Source of the DNA: Herminiimonas arsenitoxidans
Lineage (GTDB): Bacteria > Pseudomonadota > Gammaproteobacteria > Burkholderiales > Burkholderiaceae_D
Assembly: GCF_900130075.1 (NCBI RefSeq)
Contig: NZ_LT671418.1
Span: forward strand, 62,001 to 126,000
Reading direction: 5' to 3'
Length of the DNA: 64,000 nucleotides
Shown here: positions 27,135-37,286 of the stretch, piece by piece
Layout of the letters: the number at the start of each line of letters is the position of its first letter
Position numbering within the stretch: position 1 is the first letter of the stretch
Notes under the pieces: model-generated
Databases searched by the model: none
Seen by the model: only the letters and a program-made list of their open reading frames with translations
What the model was told of the DNA's origin: nothing
Position numbers and translations under genes: made by a program

Positions 27135-27164
27135 GACTAAAATACGGGACGCGTATTTTTAGTC
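27135..27164 (+). other. AT-rich inverted repeat just upstream of manC
   Basis: GACTAAAATACG (27135-27146) pairs with CGTATTTTTAGTC (27152-27164), a stem of 12 with one bulge. It lies 18 bp before the manC ATG, and no U-run follows the 3' arm. It could be the terminator of the phoR transcript, an operator or a translational control stem; the sequence does not decide. Confidence 0.5.
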
Positions 27165-27182
27165 TGATTGAAAGTTATTTAG

Positions 27183-28616
27183 ATGCTTCTTCCCATCATT
27201 CTTTCCGGCGGAGCTGGCTCACGTTTGTGGCCGGTTTCCCGCGAAGCCTTGCCCAAGCCGTTTATCGCCTTACCGGATGGCGAAACCTTGCTGCAGAAGA
27301 CACTCAAGCGTGCGATTGCACTGCCGGGAGTGGAACATGTCTTAACGGTTACTAACCGTGACTATTACTTTCTGACACGGGACGAGTACGAGTCCAATGC
27401 GTCTGAGGTAGATGGTGGTCATGTTATTCACGATTATCTATTGGAGCCACTCGGTCGCAATACGGCGCCAGCAATCGCTGCTGCAGCGTTGCATGCGGCG
27501 CGAAAACACGGCGATGACGTCATTTTGCTGGTGCTGCCGGCGGACCATCTGATCAAAGATCAAGCATCGTTTGCGCAAGCCGTATCTGGTGCTCAGGAGC
27601 TCGCCCTTCAAGGATATTTGGTGACTTTCGGCATAAAGCCGACCGCTCCGGAAACAGGCTATGGCTATATAGAGAGCGGAGAAGTGCTGTCAGGATCACC
27701 GGGACGCAAAGTAGCTCGCTTTGTTGAGAAACCTGATTTGGCAACTGCTATGGATTACCTTGTTTCAGGGCGTTTTACGTGGAACTCAGGTATGTTCTGC
27801 TTTACTGCCGGAGCTATGTTGGCAGCGTTGCGTGAATGTGCGCCTGATGTGTTGGTCGCAGTAGAACAGGCCTTTGCTGCAACTGCGCTTGAAAAGGATC
27901 CCGTGGTACTGGATGCTGCTGCATTTACCTGCGCGCCGGATATTTCTATTGATTATGCAGTGATGGAAAAGGCTGCCAAAGTGGCGGTGATTCCGGTCAG
28001 CTTTGACTGGAGTGATATTGGTTCATGGTCGGCGTTAGCCGAGCTGGTCGTGCCGGATGCGCGTGGTAATCGTGCCAGCTGTGAAACAGTGCTGATTGAC
28101 GCGGATAACTGCTTTATTCAAAGCGATAACCGGATGATTGCTGCGGTTGGCGTGGATGATCTGTTTATCGTCGATACACCGGATGCGCTCCTGATAGCAC
28201 ATAATTCGAGAGCCCAAGACGTCAAGTCTGTGGTTACGCAATTAAAGTTGCTTTCACATGCAACGGTTCAACATCATAGAACTACGCATCGTCCTTGGGG
28301 AACATATACGGTACTGGAAGAGGGTGAGGGCTTCAAACTCAAGCGCATCGTGGTAAAGCCAGGTGCCAGTCTGTCCTTGCAGATGCATCATCATCGTAGC
28401 GAGCATTGGGTAGTGGTTTCGGGCACCGCGAAGGTTGTCAATGGGGAGCAGGACATCCTTGTCCAGCGCAACGAATCCACGTATATTCCTGCCGGGACTG
28501 CACATCGACTGACCAACCCTGGTGTTGTAGATTGCGTAATGATAGAGATTCAAACTGGGGATTATCTGGGCGAAGACGATATCGTTCGCTTGGAAGATCG
28601 ATATGGACGTGTTTAA
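27183..28616 (+). CDS. manC: Mannose-1-phosphate guanylyltransferase / mannose-6-phosphate isomerase
   Basis: A 477-residue bifunctional enzyme. The N-terminal nucleotidyltransferase has ILSGGAGSRLWPVSRE and the sugar-site FVEKPD; the C-terminal cupin (from about residue 355, RPWGTYTVLEEG, with QMHHHRSEHW and YIPAGTAHRL) is the isomerase half. It makes GDP-mannose from fructose-6-phosphate by way of mannose-6-P (mannose-6-P to mannose-1-P needs a mutase not seen here). It opens the polysaccharide locus and is followed closely by gmd and fcl. Confidence 0.95.
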   Translation: MLLPIILSGGAGSRLWPVSREALPKPFIALPDGETLLQKTLKRAIALPGVEHVLTVTNRDYYFLTRDEYESNASEVDGGHVIHDYLLEPLGRNTAPAIAAAALHAARKHGDDVILLVLPADHLIKDQASFAQAVSGAQELALQGYLVTFGIKPTAPETGYGYIESGEVLSGSPGRKVARFVEKPDLATAMDYLVSGRFTWNSGMFCFTAGAMLAALRECAPDVLVAVEQAFAATALEKDPVVLDAAAFTCAPDISIDYAVMEKAAKVAVIPVSFDWSDIGSWSALAELVVPDARGNRASCETVLIDADNCFIQSDNRMIAAVGVDDLFIVDTPDALLIAHNSRAQDVKSVVTQLKLLSHATVQHHRTTHRPWGTYTVLEEGEGFKLKRIVVKPGASLSLQMHHHRSEHWVVVSGTAKVVNGEQDILVQRNESTYIPAGTAHRLTNPGVVDCVMIEIQTGDYLGEDDIVRLEDRYGRV

Positions 28617-28630
28617 CTCAAGAATAGAAA

Positions 28631-29722
28631 ATGACCATGCGTAAAGTTGCATTGATTACTGGCGTCACAGGACAAGATGGCGCTTACCTCGCCGAGTTAC
28701 TGCTTGATAAGGGTTACGAGGTGCACGGCATCAAGCGTCGTAGTTCACTTTTTAATACGGCTCGTATTGATCACTTATTCCATGATATTCATGAAACGGG
28801 TAAACCGTTTTTCCTGCATCACGGCGATATGACAGATTCGTCTAGCCTGACGCGTATTATCCAAAAGGTCCAACCCGACGAAATCTATAACCTCGCCGCA
28901 CAAAGCCATGTCGCGGTGTCGTTCGAGGAACCGGAATACACGGCCAACTCCGATGCCTTGGGTGCTTTGCGCATCTTGGAAGCTATCCGAATCCTTGGCT
29001 TGGAGAAGAAGACTAAGTTTTACCAGGCGTCTACTTCCGAGTTGTATGGCCTAGTGCAAGAGACCCCTCAGAAGGAAACCACTCCTTTCTATCCTCGCAG
29101 TCCGTATGCTGTGGCTAAACTCTATGCCTATTGGATCACTGTTAACTATCGCGAAGCTTACGGTATCTATGCCTGCAACGGCATCTTGTTCAACCACGAA
29201 AGCCCGATCCGCGGCGAAACCTTCGTCACTCGGAAGATCACCCGCGCACTGGCGCGCATCAAACTCGGTCTACAGGAATGCCTGTATCTTGGCAACATGG
29301 ATTCGTTGCGTGATTGGGGGCATGCTAAAGACTATGTCGAGATGCAATGGTTGATGCTGCAACAAGAAAATCCGGAAGACTTCGTCATCGCCACTGGTGT
29401 TCAATACAGTGTGCGCGACTTCGTGAATGCTGCAGCCAAGGAGCTCGGGATTAAGATTACTTGGCAAGGAAGCGGCGAAGAAGAGAAGGGGTATGACGCG
29501 GAAGGTAAATGTATTGTGGCCGTAGACCCGCGCTATTTCCGTCCGACTGAAGTGGAAACTCTCCTCGGTGATGCCTCTAAGGCCAGAATCAAACTCGGTT
29601 GGACGCCGAAGATTACGTTCGATGAACTTGTCAGCGAAATGGTGCAGGAGGACTTGAAGGCGGCTGAAAGAGATGAGCTGGTGAAAAAACATGGTTATCA
29701 AACCATGAATTATCGCGAGTGA
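28631..29722 (+). CDS. gmd: GDP-mannose 4,6-dehydratase
   Basis: A 363-residue extended SDR. The NAD motif is [15 protein letters not shown], the GDP-mannose block [14 protein letters not shown], and the catalytic triad lies in STSELYG and [10 protein letters not shown]. It converts GDP-mannose to GDP-4-keto-6-deoxymannose, the branch point to fucose and perosamine. An in-frame ATG at 28637 is an alternative start. It lies between manC (14 bp) and fcl (12 bp). Confidence 0.96.
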   Translation: MTMRKVALITGVTGQDGAYLAELLLDKGYEVHGIKRRSSLFNTARIDHLFHDIHETGKPFFLHHGDMTDSSSLTRIIQKVQPDEIYNLAAQSHVAVSFEEPEYTANSDALGALRILEAIRILGLEKKTKFYQASTSELYGLVQETPQKETTPFYPRSPYAVAKLYAYWITVNYREAYGIYACNGILFNHESPIRGETFVTRKITRALARIKLGLQECLYLGNMDSLRDWGHAKDYVEMQWLMLQQENPEDFVIATGVQYSVRDFVNAAAKELGIKITWQGSGEEEKGYDAEGKCIVAVDPRYFRPTEVETLLGDASKARIKLGWTPKITFDELVSEMVQEDLKAAERDELVKKHGYQTMNYRE

Positions 29723-29734
29723 TCAGGTTCTAAT

Positions 29735-30691
29735 ATGGATTTCGATAGTAAGATTTATGTGGCTGGTCATCGCGGGCTGGTCGGTTCTGCCTTGATGCGC
29801 CAACTACAGCAGCGCGGATATAAAAATTTGATTACTCGTACGCACGCCGAACTGGATTTAACTGATCAGCGTGCGGTGCAAGTTTTTTTCGCTGAGGAAA
29901 AGCTTGAATACGTATTATTAGCTGCGGCTAAGGTAGGTGGAATCTATGCAAATAATGCGTGTCCAGCGGAATTCATTCATCAGAATCTAGCAATCCAGAC
30001 AAATGTCATTCATGAATCTTGGCGTAACAACGTCAAGCGACTGTTGTTTTTGGGCTCGTCCTGTATTTATCCTAAAGATTCTCCGCAACCCATCAAAGAG
30101 GAGTATTTGCTTACTGGGGAGCTTGAGCCAACAAACCGTCCATACGCATTGGCAAAAATAGCAGGTCTAGAAATGTGTTGGTCATATAACCGTCAATATG
30201 GTTCGCGCTATATAACCGTTATGCCTACCAATTTGTATGGGCCAAATGACAACTATGATTTGAATACTTCACACGTATTGCCTGCCCTCATACGCAAGAT
30301 GCATGAGGCCAAGCTAAATAACCTGAGCGAAGTAGTGGTGTGGGGCACTGGTGCACCAAAACGTGAATTTCTGTATAGCGACGATATGGCAGACGCGTGT
30401 ATTTACCTGCTGGAGCAACCTGAAGGAAAGTTGCAAAGTCTATTTTGCGACACTAAGCCACCGTTAGTAAATGTGGGCTGTGGCAAGGATATTACAGTTC
30501 GTGAGTTGGCTGAGATGGTCAAAAATATTATCGGTTTTTCCGGTGAGTTGGTATTCGATAATACGAAGCCGGATGGAACCATGCGCAAGTTATTGGACGT
30601 GTCACGTATTAATGCTCTTGGCTGGAGCCGAAAAACTCTTTTGACGGAAGGCATTCTTTTGTCGTATCGAGATATGTTGGGGGAGACTTGA
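29735..30691 (+). CDS. fcl: GDP-L-fucose synthase
   Basis: A 318-residue epimerase/reductase. GHRGLVGSAL is the NADP motif, SSCIYP and YALAKIAGLEMC hold the catalytic Ser, Tyr and Lys, and TNLYGPNDNYDL is typical of Fcl. It turns GDP-4-keto-6-deoxymannose into GDP-L-fucose. It follows gmd directly. Confidence 0.96.
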   Translation: MDFDSKIYVAGHRGLVGSALMRQLQQRGYKNLITRTHAELDLTDQRAVQVFFAEEKLEYVLLAAAKVGGIYANNACPAEFIHQNLAIQTNVIHESWRNNVKRLLFLGSSCIYPKDSPQPIKEEYLLTGELEPTNRPYALAKIAGLEMCWSYNRQYGSRYITVMPTNLYGPNDNYDLNTSHVLPALIRKMHEAKLNNLSEVVVWGTGAPKREFLYSDDMADACIYLLEQPEGKLQSLFCDTKPPLVNVGCGKDITVRELAEMVKNIIGFSGELVFDNTKPDGTMRKLLDVSRINALGWSRKTLLTEGILLSYRDMLGET

Positions 30692-30698
30692 GTAACTC

Positions 30699-31505
30699 AT
30701 GCTAGAGAAATTGCTGCCTAAAATTGTTATGTTAGCGGTTAGTGCTGGACATGCTGTTATGGAGGTTTACGCTGATTCAACCGATATAGTGGCGATAAAG
30801 ACGGACAACTCACCATTGACTCACGCTGATCTAGCATCTGATCTTATTATTAGAGAAGGATTGCAGGAATTGGGATTGGGTTGGCCGTTGCTTTCAGAGG
30901 AATCCGCGCAGCTCGACTTTATTGAGCGCCAAGCATGGCAACGATTTTGGTTGATTGATCCACTTGACGGAACCAAAGAATTTATTAAGCGTAACGGCGA
31001 GTTTACGGTCAACATTGCATTGATCGAAAATGGCGTTCCCATCCTCGGGGTGGTATATGCCCCGGCTTTAAAGACGTGTTACTACGGTGCGTCGGGAGTC
31101 GGTGCTTTTGTTAAACGAGGTGATTTAAATCCGCAGCCAATCGTAGTGGCATCGTATGACGTCAACGAAATTATGAGAGTAGTTATCAGTCGTTCGCATT
31201 GCAATTCGCGGACTCAAAAGCTGCTTGACCAGATGGGTGAGTATGAATGCATTAGGATAGGTAGTTCCCTCAAAATGTGTTTAGTGGCAGAAGGCGCGGC
31301 TCATTTTTATCCACGCCTTGGCCAAACCATGGAGTGGGATACGGCTGCCGCACATGCTGTGGTATGTGCGGCAGGAGGATGTGTGCAAGATCGTGAAGGT
31401 CTGCAATTAAGGTACAACAAATCTGATCTGCGCAACTTAGATTTTTTTGTGTTTTCCTCGAGAAATAAAACACTTTCAAAAGTGATTAATAACTTTAATT
31501 CATAA
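30699..31505 (+). CDS. cysQ: CysQ-like 3'(2'),5'-bisphosphate nucleotidase
   Basis: A 268-residue inositol-monophosphatase-fold enzyme. Metal motifs are LLSEES and DPLDGTKEFIKRNGEFTVNI, the latter specific to CysQ, and GQTMEWDTAAAHAV near the C-terminus. The family removes the 3'-phosphate of PAP. CysQ is often found in polysaccharide loci. Here, a further possible role is removal of the 3'-phosphate from a cytidine by-product of the phosphoramidate pathway encoded about 15 kb downstream. This is a guess from context. Confidence 0.92.
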   Translation: MLEKLLPKIVMLAVSAGHAVMEVYADSTDIVAIKTDNSPLTHADLASDLIIREGLQELGLGWPLLSEESAQLDFIERQAWQRFWLIDPLDGTKEFIKRNGEFTVNIALIENGVPILGVVYAPALKTCYYGASGVGAFVKRGDLNPQPIVVASYDVNEIMRVVISRSHCNSRTQKLLDQMGEYECIRIGSSLKMCLVAEGAAHFYPRLGQTMEWDTAAAHAVVCAAGGCVQDREGLQLRYNKSDLRNLDFFVFSSRNKTLSKVINNFNS

Positions 31506-31761
31506 CGGAATTACATTTCTCCCTCGTTATTTCATGTTTTCGCTTTGAGTTACGCCAGGTTTGGAATCTGAGATTCGACTGCATTTCCACTATTTCAAAA
31601 TTTTTGGTATGCATGTTCATACCCATGAGGTGCCCATCTTGGCACTTGTAAATTTGGTTCGATTTGACAGCAGTAAGATACAGGCCTCGTAATTAATGTA
31701 GTTAATCGATATAAACAGGTCGGATAGAGTTATGTCGAGATTTTGAGATGAATAACACCAC

Positions 31762-33516
31762 ATGAATACTTTTTTTAAAATTCACGCGCTGCTCACGCTG
31801 GCTGAACGTCGGCGTGCATGGGTGTTGCTTACTCTGATGATGGTGGGAATGCTATTGGAGACATTGGGCATCGGACTAATTATCCCTGCAATAACATTAA
31901 TGATGCAAGGCGATCTTGTCGTTAAATATCCAGTAATTTCTTCCATTCTTAGTTTTTTGGGTAGTCCTTCGCAAACGCAGTTGATTGCAATAGCCATGTT
32001 TGGTCTTGTGGGCGTTTTCCTAGTCAAGAACCTATTTTTGGCTTTTCTTATCTGGAAGCAAACCCATTTTGCATTTGATGTGCAGGCAAATCTTTCGCAG
32101 CGTTTGTTTACAATTTATTTGCGGCAGCCTTATACATTTCATTTGCAACGGAATTCGTCAGAGTTGGTTCGGAATGTGACCGGTGAGGTAGGTATTTTCG
32201 CAGGAGTCTTGACCAATGCCCTATTGCTATTTACGGAGCTTCTAGTACTTGTTGGTATTGCTATTCTTCTGTTGTTTGTTGAGCCGCTAGGCGCATTAAT
32301 TGTGGCTGTTGTCCTTGGCGGCGCAGCTTGGGGTTTTCATCGTGTGACACGCGAACGTATTTCCCAATGGGGCGTTGAACGTCAGCTTCATGATGGTTTG
32401 CGTCTCCAGCATTTGCAGCAAGGTTTGGGCGGAGCAAAAGATGTCAAGTTGCTTGGTAGGGAGAGCGATTTTTTGAGGCAATTTCATACGCACAATGTAA
32501 AAAGTGCTCGTGTATGGAAACTTCAATCTACCCTACAGAATTTTCCTCGATTGATGTTTGAATTACTTGCGGTGACGGGTCTTGCAATTCTCGTGTTGAG
32601 TATGCTTAGTCAGGGGCGGGACATGACAAGCATCATCCCTACCTTAGGTTTGTTTGCCGCAGCGGCATTTCGGTTGATGCCTTCAGCGAATCGAGTGCTA
32701 GGGGCGATACAGGCATTGCGTTACAGTCTACCCGTGGTAAACACACTTTATGAGGAAATAAAGTTAATTTCTCCGGAGCCTGTTTGTCAAAAAACTAGTG
32801 ATCCAAACATTCTCATGAGTGAAATACGTCTGATGAATGTCGCATACCAATATCCGGGCGTGGCATCTCTAGCTCTTGATGGTATCTCGATCAATATCCG
32901 AAAGGGTGAATCTATTGGTTTGATAGGCTCTAGCGGTTCAGGTAAAAGTACTTTGGTTGATGTAATTTTGGGACTTTTGGCACCAAGTGATGGACAGGTT
33001 GGAGTTGATGGGGTTGATATTCAACGGGATTTGCGTAAGTGGCAAGATCAGATTGGTTATGTGCCTCAATCAATTTATCTGACGGATGACACGCTTAAAA
33101 GAAATGTGGCGTTTGGTCTTCCTAGTGAGCAGATAGATGATCTAGCTGTGGAACGCGCCATCAAAGCAGCGCAACTTGAGGAGTTCGTGACTACCCTGCC
33201 AGAGGGGCTCAATACTGTAGTGGGTGAGCGGGGCGTTCGTCTGTCAGGGGGGCAGCGTCAGCGCATAGGTATTGCAAGAGCTCTTTATCATGATCCAGCC
33301 GTATTAGTGCTCGATGAAGCCACTAGTGCCTTAGATGGCGTCACCGAGCGTGGCGTGATGGGAGCTGTTACGGCGCTGCAAGGTAGTAAAACCATTATCG
33401 TGGTTGCGCACAGACTTTCTACCGTTGAAAATTGTGACCGTTTGTTTCATTTGGAACGTGGCAAGGTTATTGGTGAGGGGCCTCCAGAAAAAATATTGTC
33501 TTTTCCGACAATCTAA
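31762..33516 (+). CDS. ABC exporter (fused membrane and ATPase domains), probable lipid-linked oligosaccharide flippase
   Basis: A 584-residue half-transporter. About six membrane helices fill residues 15-320 (starting LLTLMMVGMLLETLGIGLIIPAI). The ATPase has GSSGSGKST, the signature LSGGQRQRIGIARAL and the Walker B VLVLDEATSALD. The N-terminal pattern resembles PglK-type flippases. It sits in a locus with a Wzy-like polymerase and no Wzx gene in the window, so it may do the flipping. It is preceded by 256 bp without a gene, probably with a promoter. Multidrug or lipid export is less likely here. Confidence 0.85.
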   Translation: MNTFFKIHALLTLAERRRAWVLLTLMMVGMLLETLGIGLIIPAITLMMQGDLVVKYPVISSILSFLGSPSQTQLIAIAMFGLVGVFLVKNLFLAFLIWKQTHFAFDVQANLSQRLFTIYLRQPYTFHLQRNSSELVRNVTGEVGIFAGVLTNALLLFTELLVLVGIAILLLFVEPLGALIVAVVLGGAAWGFHRVTRERISQWGVERQLHDGLRLQHLQQGLGGAKDVKLLGRESDFLRQFHTHNVKSARVWKLQSTLQNFPRLMFELLAVTGLAILVLSMLSQGRDMTSIIPTLGLFAAAAFRLMPSANRVLGAIQALRYSLPVVNTLYEEIKLISPEPVCQKTSDPNILMSEIRLMNVAYQYPGVASLALDGISINIRKGESIGLIGSSGSGKSTLVDVILGLLAPSDGQVGVDGVDIQRDLRKWQDQIGYVPQSIYLTDDTLKRNVAFGLPSEQIDDLAVERAIKAAQLEEFVTTLPEGLNTVVGERGVRLSGGQRQRIGIARALYHDPAVLVLDEATSALDGVTERGVMGAVTALQGSKTIIVVAHRLSTVENCDRLFHLERGKVIGEGPPEKILSFPTI

Positions 33517-33559
33517 TACTCTGCATAGTAATCATCTTTTAGATAAAAATTGGCAAAAT

Positions 33560-34732
33560 ATGACGGTGACAATTCCTTATGGGCGACAAGATATTTCTGA
33601 TGCAGACATCCAGGCTGTCGTGGATGTATTGAAATCAGATTATTTGACCCAAGGCCCTGTGGTTCCCGCTTTTGAGAAAAGCATCGCGGATTATTGTGGA
33701 GCACAATATTCAATTGCGGTGAATAGCGCTACTAGCGCACTGCACATTGCTTGTTTAGCGCTAGATGTTGGCCCGAATGACATCGTATGGACCACGCCAA
33801 TTACCTTTGTCGCAAGCTCAAATTGTGCACTTTATTGTGGGGCACGGATTGATTTTGTAGATATTGATTCTCGTACCTACAATATGAGCGTGCAGTGTTT
33901 GGAAGAGAAATTAGTGCGTGCTGAGCGGACGGGCAATCTCCCAAAGGTGGTAATTCCGGTGCATTTGTGTGGTCAGCCGTGTGATATGGCTGGCATTCAT
34001 GCACTTGGTCAAAAATACGGGTTCAAGATCATCGAAGATGCATCGCATGCTATTGGTGGAAAATATCGCGGTGAACCCATTGGCAATTGTCGCTACAGTG
34101 ATATCACCATACTCAGTTTTCATCCAGTCAAAATCATCACTGCTGGCGAAGGCGGCATGGCGTTGACCAATGATGTCAAGGTGGCTAAACGGATGAATTT
34201 GCTTCGCAGTCATGGTATTACTAGTGATGCTGAAGATATGACTCCTCAAGCCCCAGAAGAAATTTGGAATTATCAACAGATAGGCTTAGGTTTCAATTAT
34301 CGAATGACAGATATCCATGCTGCGCTGGGATTGAGCCAAATGCAGCGACTGGATAAATTTGTTAACAAACGCCATATTATCGCCAAGCGATATGAGGAGC
34401 AGTTATCAGGGCTTCCGGTCATTACACCTTGGCAGCATATGGATAGTTATTCGGGATTCCATTTATATGTGGTACGACTAAAGTTGGAAGAAATTGATAA
34501 GTCCCAAAAAGAGATATTTAATGTCTTGCGTGCCGCGGGAATACTGGTGAATTTGCATTACATCCCTGTGTACCGTCAACCTTATTATGCAAATTTTGGC
34601 TTTAAGGCAGGGCTGTGTCCGGAGGCAGAGCAATATTATTTAGAGGCCATTAGCTTACCAATGTATCCGGCTTTAACAGAGGGGCAGCAAGATCAGGTAG
34701 TGGCAGTATTACGTGAGGCAATTGTTGCATGA
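33560..34732 (+). CDS. pseC: PseC-type aminotransferase of pseudaminic acid synthesis
   Basis: A 390-residue DegT/DnrJ/EryC1/StrS aminotransferase. The N-terminus IPYGRQDISDADI and TSALHIACLALDVG are PseC-like; the PLP lysine is in SFHPVKIITAGEGG. PseC aminates C4 of the 4-keto-6-deoxy-altrose UDP-sugar made by PseB. The ATG at 33560 is chosen because upstream in-frame sequence overlaps the ABC gene and looks unlike the family. No pseB gene is in the window. It overlaps pseF by 4 bp. Confidence 0.92.
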   Translation: MTVTIPYGRQDISDADIQAVVDVLKSDYLTQGPVVPAFEKSIADYCGAQYSIAVNSATSALHIACLALDVGPNDIVWTTPITFVASSNCALYCGARIDFVDIDSRTYNMSVQCLEEKLVRAERTGNLPKVVIPVHLCGQPCDMAGIHALGQKYGFKIIEDASHAIGGKYRGEPIGNCRYSDITILSFHPVKIITAGEGGMALTNDVKVAKRMNLLRSHGITSDAEDMTPQAPEEIWNYQQIGLGFNYRMTDIHAALGLSQMQRLDKFVNKRHIIAKRYEEQLSGLPVITPWQHMDSYSGFHLYVVRLKLEEIDKSQKEIFNVLRAAGILVNLHYIPVYRQPYYANFGFKAGLCPEAEQYYLEAISLPMYPALTEGQQDQVVAVLREAIVA

Positions 34733-35445
34733 AAATTGCTATAATTCCCGCTCGCAGCGGTAGCAAGCGTATCCCGCGTAAGAACATCCGTGATTTTGCA
34801 GGCAAACCGATGATTGCCTATGCAATAGGTGCAGCAAAAAAATCAGGGTTGTTTGATCATGTGATTGTTTCTACTGACAATGATGAAATTGCTCATATCG
34901 CTCGCGAATGGGGTGCGGAAACCCCTTTCATGCGGCCAATAGAATTGGCCGATGATCATACTCCGACTGTGCCAGTGATCGCCCACGCCATTACTTCGTG
35001 TCAAGCTAGCGGATGGCACATTGATTACGCCTGTTGTATCTATCCCGGGACACCTTTTATCCGGACTGAAGATTTGAAGTGTGCTCTTGAGTTGCTCCAA
35101 ACAAGCCAGGCTGCTTATTGTTTTCCTGTAACCGAGTTTTCATCATCCATTCAGAGAGCGTTGCACCGGTTGCCAAATGGTCGGATGCAATCTTTTTTTC
35201 CAGAATATGAACTCACGCGTACACAGGATCTAGAGACGGTTTTCCATGATGCGGGACAGTTTTATTGGGGTAAGCCAAGTGCGTGGTTAGCGAATAAACA
35301 AATCCATCGCAGCGGTGTTGGCTTGCCTATTCCCAACTGGCGAGTTGTTGATATAGATGTCCCTGAAGATTGGCACCGTGCAGAGTTAATGTATGAGGCG
35401 TTTAATAAGAGCGATAAGGGAATTTCTAATTTTGATGATTGTTAA
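34729..35445 (+). CDS. pseF: Pseudaminic acid cytidylyltransferase
   Basis: A 238-residue CMP-sugar synthetase. IIPARSGSKRIPRKNIRDFAG is the CTP-binding loop (the A/SGSKR motif), and FMRPIELADDHT and FHDAGQFYWG are typical of PseF. It activates pseudaminic acid as the CMP form. It is coupled to pseC through ATGA and followed by a 254-bp AT-rich gap with no gene seen. Confidence 0.93.
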   Translation: MKIAIIPARSGSKRIPRKNIRDFAGKPMIAYAIGAAKKSGLFDHVIVSTDNDEIAHIAREWGAETPFMRPIELADDHTPTVPVIAHAITSCQASGWHIDYACCIYPGTPFIRTEDLKCALELLQTSQAAYCFPVTEFSSSIQRALHRLPNGRMQSFFPEYELTRTQDLETVFHDAGQFYWGKPSAWLANKQIHRSGVGLPIPNWRVVDIDVPEDWHRAELMYEAFNKSDKGISNFDDC

Positions 35446-35699
35446 GCTAACTCAGCTGAGGATGAAGCTATTTAGGTTCAATGCCTAGAGTTTGGTGGTG
35501 CCCTGTCTTATTATATATATAGATCGAAATGCTGATGTGTCGCAATTACGGGGCATATAAATAGAGCCTCAAGACTTGTAATGTTTAGCTAAATTTAAAA
35601 CTGTGTTTTACAGAGTACTGGCTATATCGGCCTCTTTATAAATTTTTGCGATTAAATATTGAATAAGTTTACGGCTCTAAATTCTTGGTTTGGGCTTTC

Positions 35700-37286
35700 A
35701 TGTGTTGCGAATCGATAAGTTCAAAAAATATTGACGATATTACTGGTGCTGGTTTGCAAAACGATAATAAAAAAATTGCATTTCGAGTAGACGCCTCTTT
35801 GTTAATTGGTACCGGGCATTTGATGCGTTGCTTGACTCTGGCGGATGCATTGAAACAGTTCGGAATTAATTCCTGTTTCGTTAGTCGCCATATGCCTATT
35901 CATTTGCGCGACCTCCTTGTAAGCAAGGGGCATGAATTTAAGTTGCTCAGCGCTATGCACAATGATAGTGCTATAAGTCATCTTGCTCACGCTAAATGGC
36001 TAGGTGTCCCACAGAAGTGCGATGCGCAAGATACTATTGATGCCTTGTTCGGCCAATCTTGGGATTGGTTGATCGTTGACCACTATGGGTTAGATATACA
36101 TTGGGAAAGTGCATTGCGTAGGGCTGTCGGGCAGATTATGGTCATTGATGACATCGCTGACCGTCAGCACGATTGCGATGTATTAGTAGATCAAAATCTA
36201 TATGAGGAAATGAACAGTCGATACAGCGATAAAGTGCCGAAAGATTGTCGCCTATTGTTAGGGCCTCGGTATGCGCTGTTGCGTGAAAAGTTTCGGCAGT
36301 TGCGTGAACAGATCAAGCCGAACCGAGGGGTAGTCAAGAATATATTGGTGTTTTTCGGTGGTGTGGATGCCGATAACTACACTGGGCGGGTAATTGAAGC
36401 GTTGTCTGCGATGGATGTGTCAGCTTTGCATGTCAATGTGGTGATAGGTGCACAGCAACCTTATCGTGAGCAGATTGAGGTTGCTTGTAAACGATATGGA
36501 TTTATTTGTCATGTTCAAATTGATCGCATGGCTGAACTGATGGTGGAGGCTGATCTGTCTATCGGTGCGGGTGGTGGAGCAACATGGGAGCGTTGCTGCC
36601 TTGGTTTACCTGCCTTGGTACTGAGTACGGCAGATAATCAGAAGAAGCAGCTTACGGATGCGGCCAAGAGAGGATTGGTATATGCCCCTGATGTTGATGG
36701 TGATATTGAGAATTTTGTCACCAGACACGTGATTGCCTTGATTGAAAATCCGTCCTTGCGTAATTTTCTGTCAGCCAATGGTATGCAAGCTGTTGATGCC
36801 CGAGGAGCCTTGCGTATCATTAATGCATTGGGCAACAGCAGTATTGAAATGCGTGTTGCTACTATCGATGATTCTCGAGATCTATTTAATTGGCGTAATG
36901 ATCCAGCCATTCGTGCATTCTCTCGCAACACGGAATCGATTGCGTGGCATGACCACCAACACTGGTTGAATGCTGTGCTCACTGACCCAAGCAGAATTTT
37001 GTTGGTAGGCTTAGTACAGGATATGCCAGTAGGTGTAGTGCGATACGATCTAGAAGAGAAGAGTGCTGAGATTTCGATCTATTTGGTACCAGACAAGTTT
37101 TCGTCTGGTCTAGGGACGGAATTATTATTGGCGGCTGAAATGTGGTTGAGAAAAAAACTACCGATGGTTCGCTCTATACATGCTCATGTGTTGGGTGGCA
37201 ATGAACGTTCAATGCGCCTGTTTGACAGTGCAGGTTACGCTAGTGAGCTTACCCGTTTTACGAAAAGGTTGAAGCAAGATGAATGA
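35700..37286 (+). CDS. pseG: Fused PseG (UDP-sugar hydrolase) and PseH-like N-acetyltransferase
   Basis: A 528-residue fusion. Residues of about 25-370 are PseG (IAFRVDASLLIGTGHLMRCL, then the GT-B-like C-part with IGAGGGATWERCCLGLPAL). The last 150 residues are a GNAT domain (MRVATIDDSRDLFNWRND, then SSGLGTELLLAAE-like acceptor block) as in PseH. PseH acetylates C4-NH2 and PseG then removes UDP, so the fusion joins consecutive steps. The start is unclear: the ATG at 35700 has a weak ribosome site, and typical PseG begins about 25 residues later. It overlaps pseI by 8 bp. Confidence 0.9.
   Translation: MCCESISSKNIDDITGAGLQNDNKKIAFRVDASLLIGTGHLMRCLTLADALKQFGINSCFVSRHMPIHLRDLLVSKGHEFKLLSAMHNDSAISHLAHAKWLGVPQKCDAQDTIDALFGQSWDWLIVDHYGLDIHWESALRRAVGQIMVIDDIADRQHDCDVLVDQNLYEEMNSRYSDKVPKDCRLLLGPRYALLREKFRQLREQIKPNRGVVKNILVFFGGVDADNYTGRVIEALSAMDVSALHVNVVIGAQQPYREQIEVACKRYGFICHVQIDRMAELMVEADLSIGAGGGATWERCCLGLPALVLSTADNQKKQLTDAAKRGLVYAPDVDGDIENFVTRHVIALIENPSLRNFLSANGMQAVDARGALRIINALGNSSIEMRVATIDDSRDLFNWRNDPAIRAFSRNTESIAWHDHQHWLNAVLTDPSRILLVGLVQDMPVGVVRYDLEEKSAEISIYLVPDKFSSGLGTELLLAAEMWLRKKLPMVRSIHAHVLGGNERSMRLFDSAGYASELTRFTKRLKQDE

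Noticed and set aside
35446..35699. Possible small gene or RNA in the AT-rich gap before the pseG-pseH fusion
   Set aside because: No start with a ribosome site and no stable fold recognised; probably a promoter region only.
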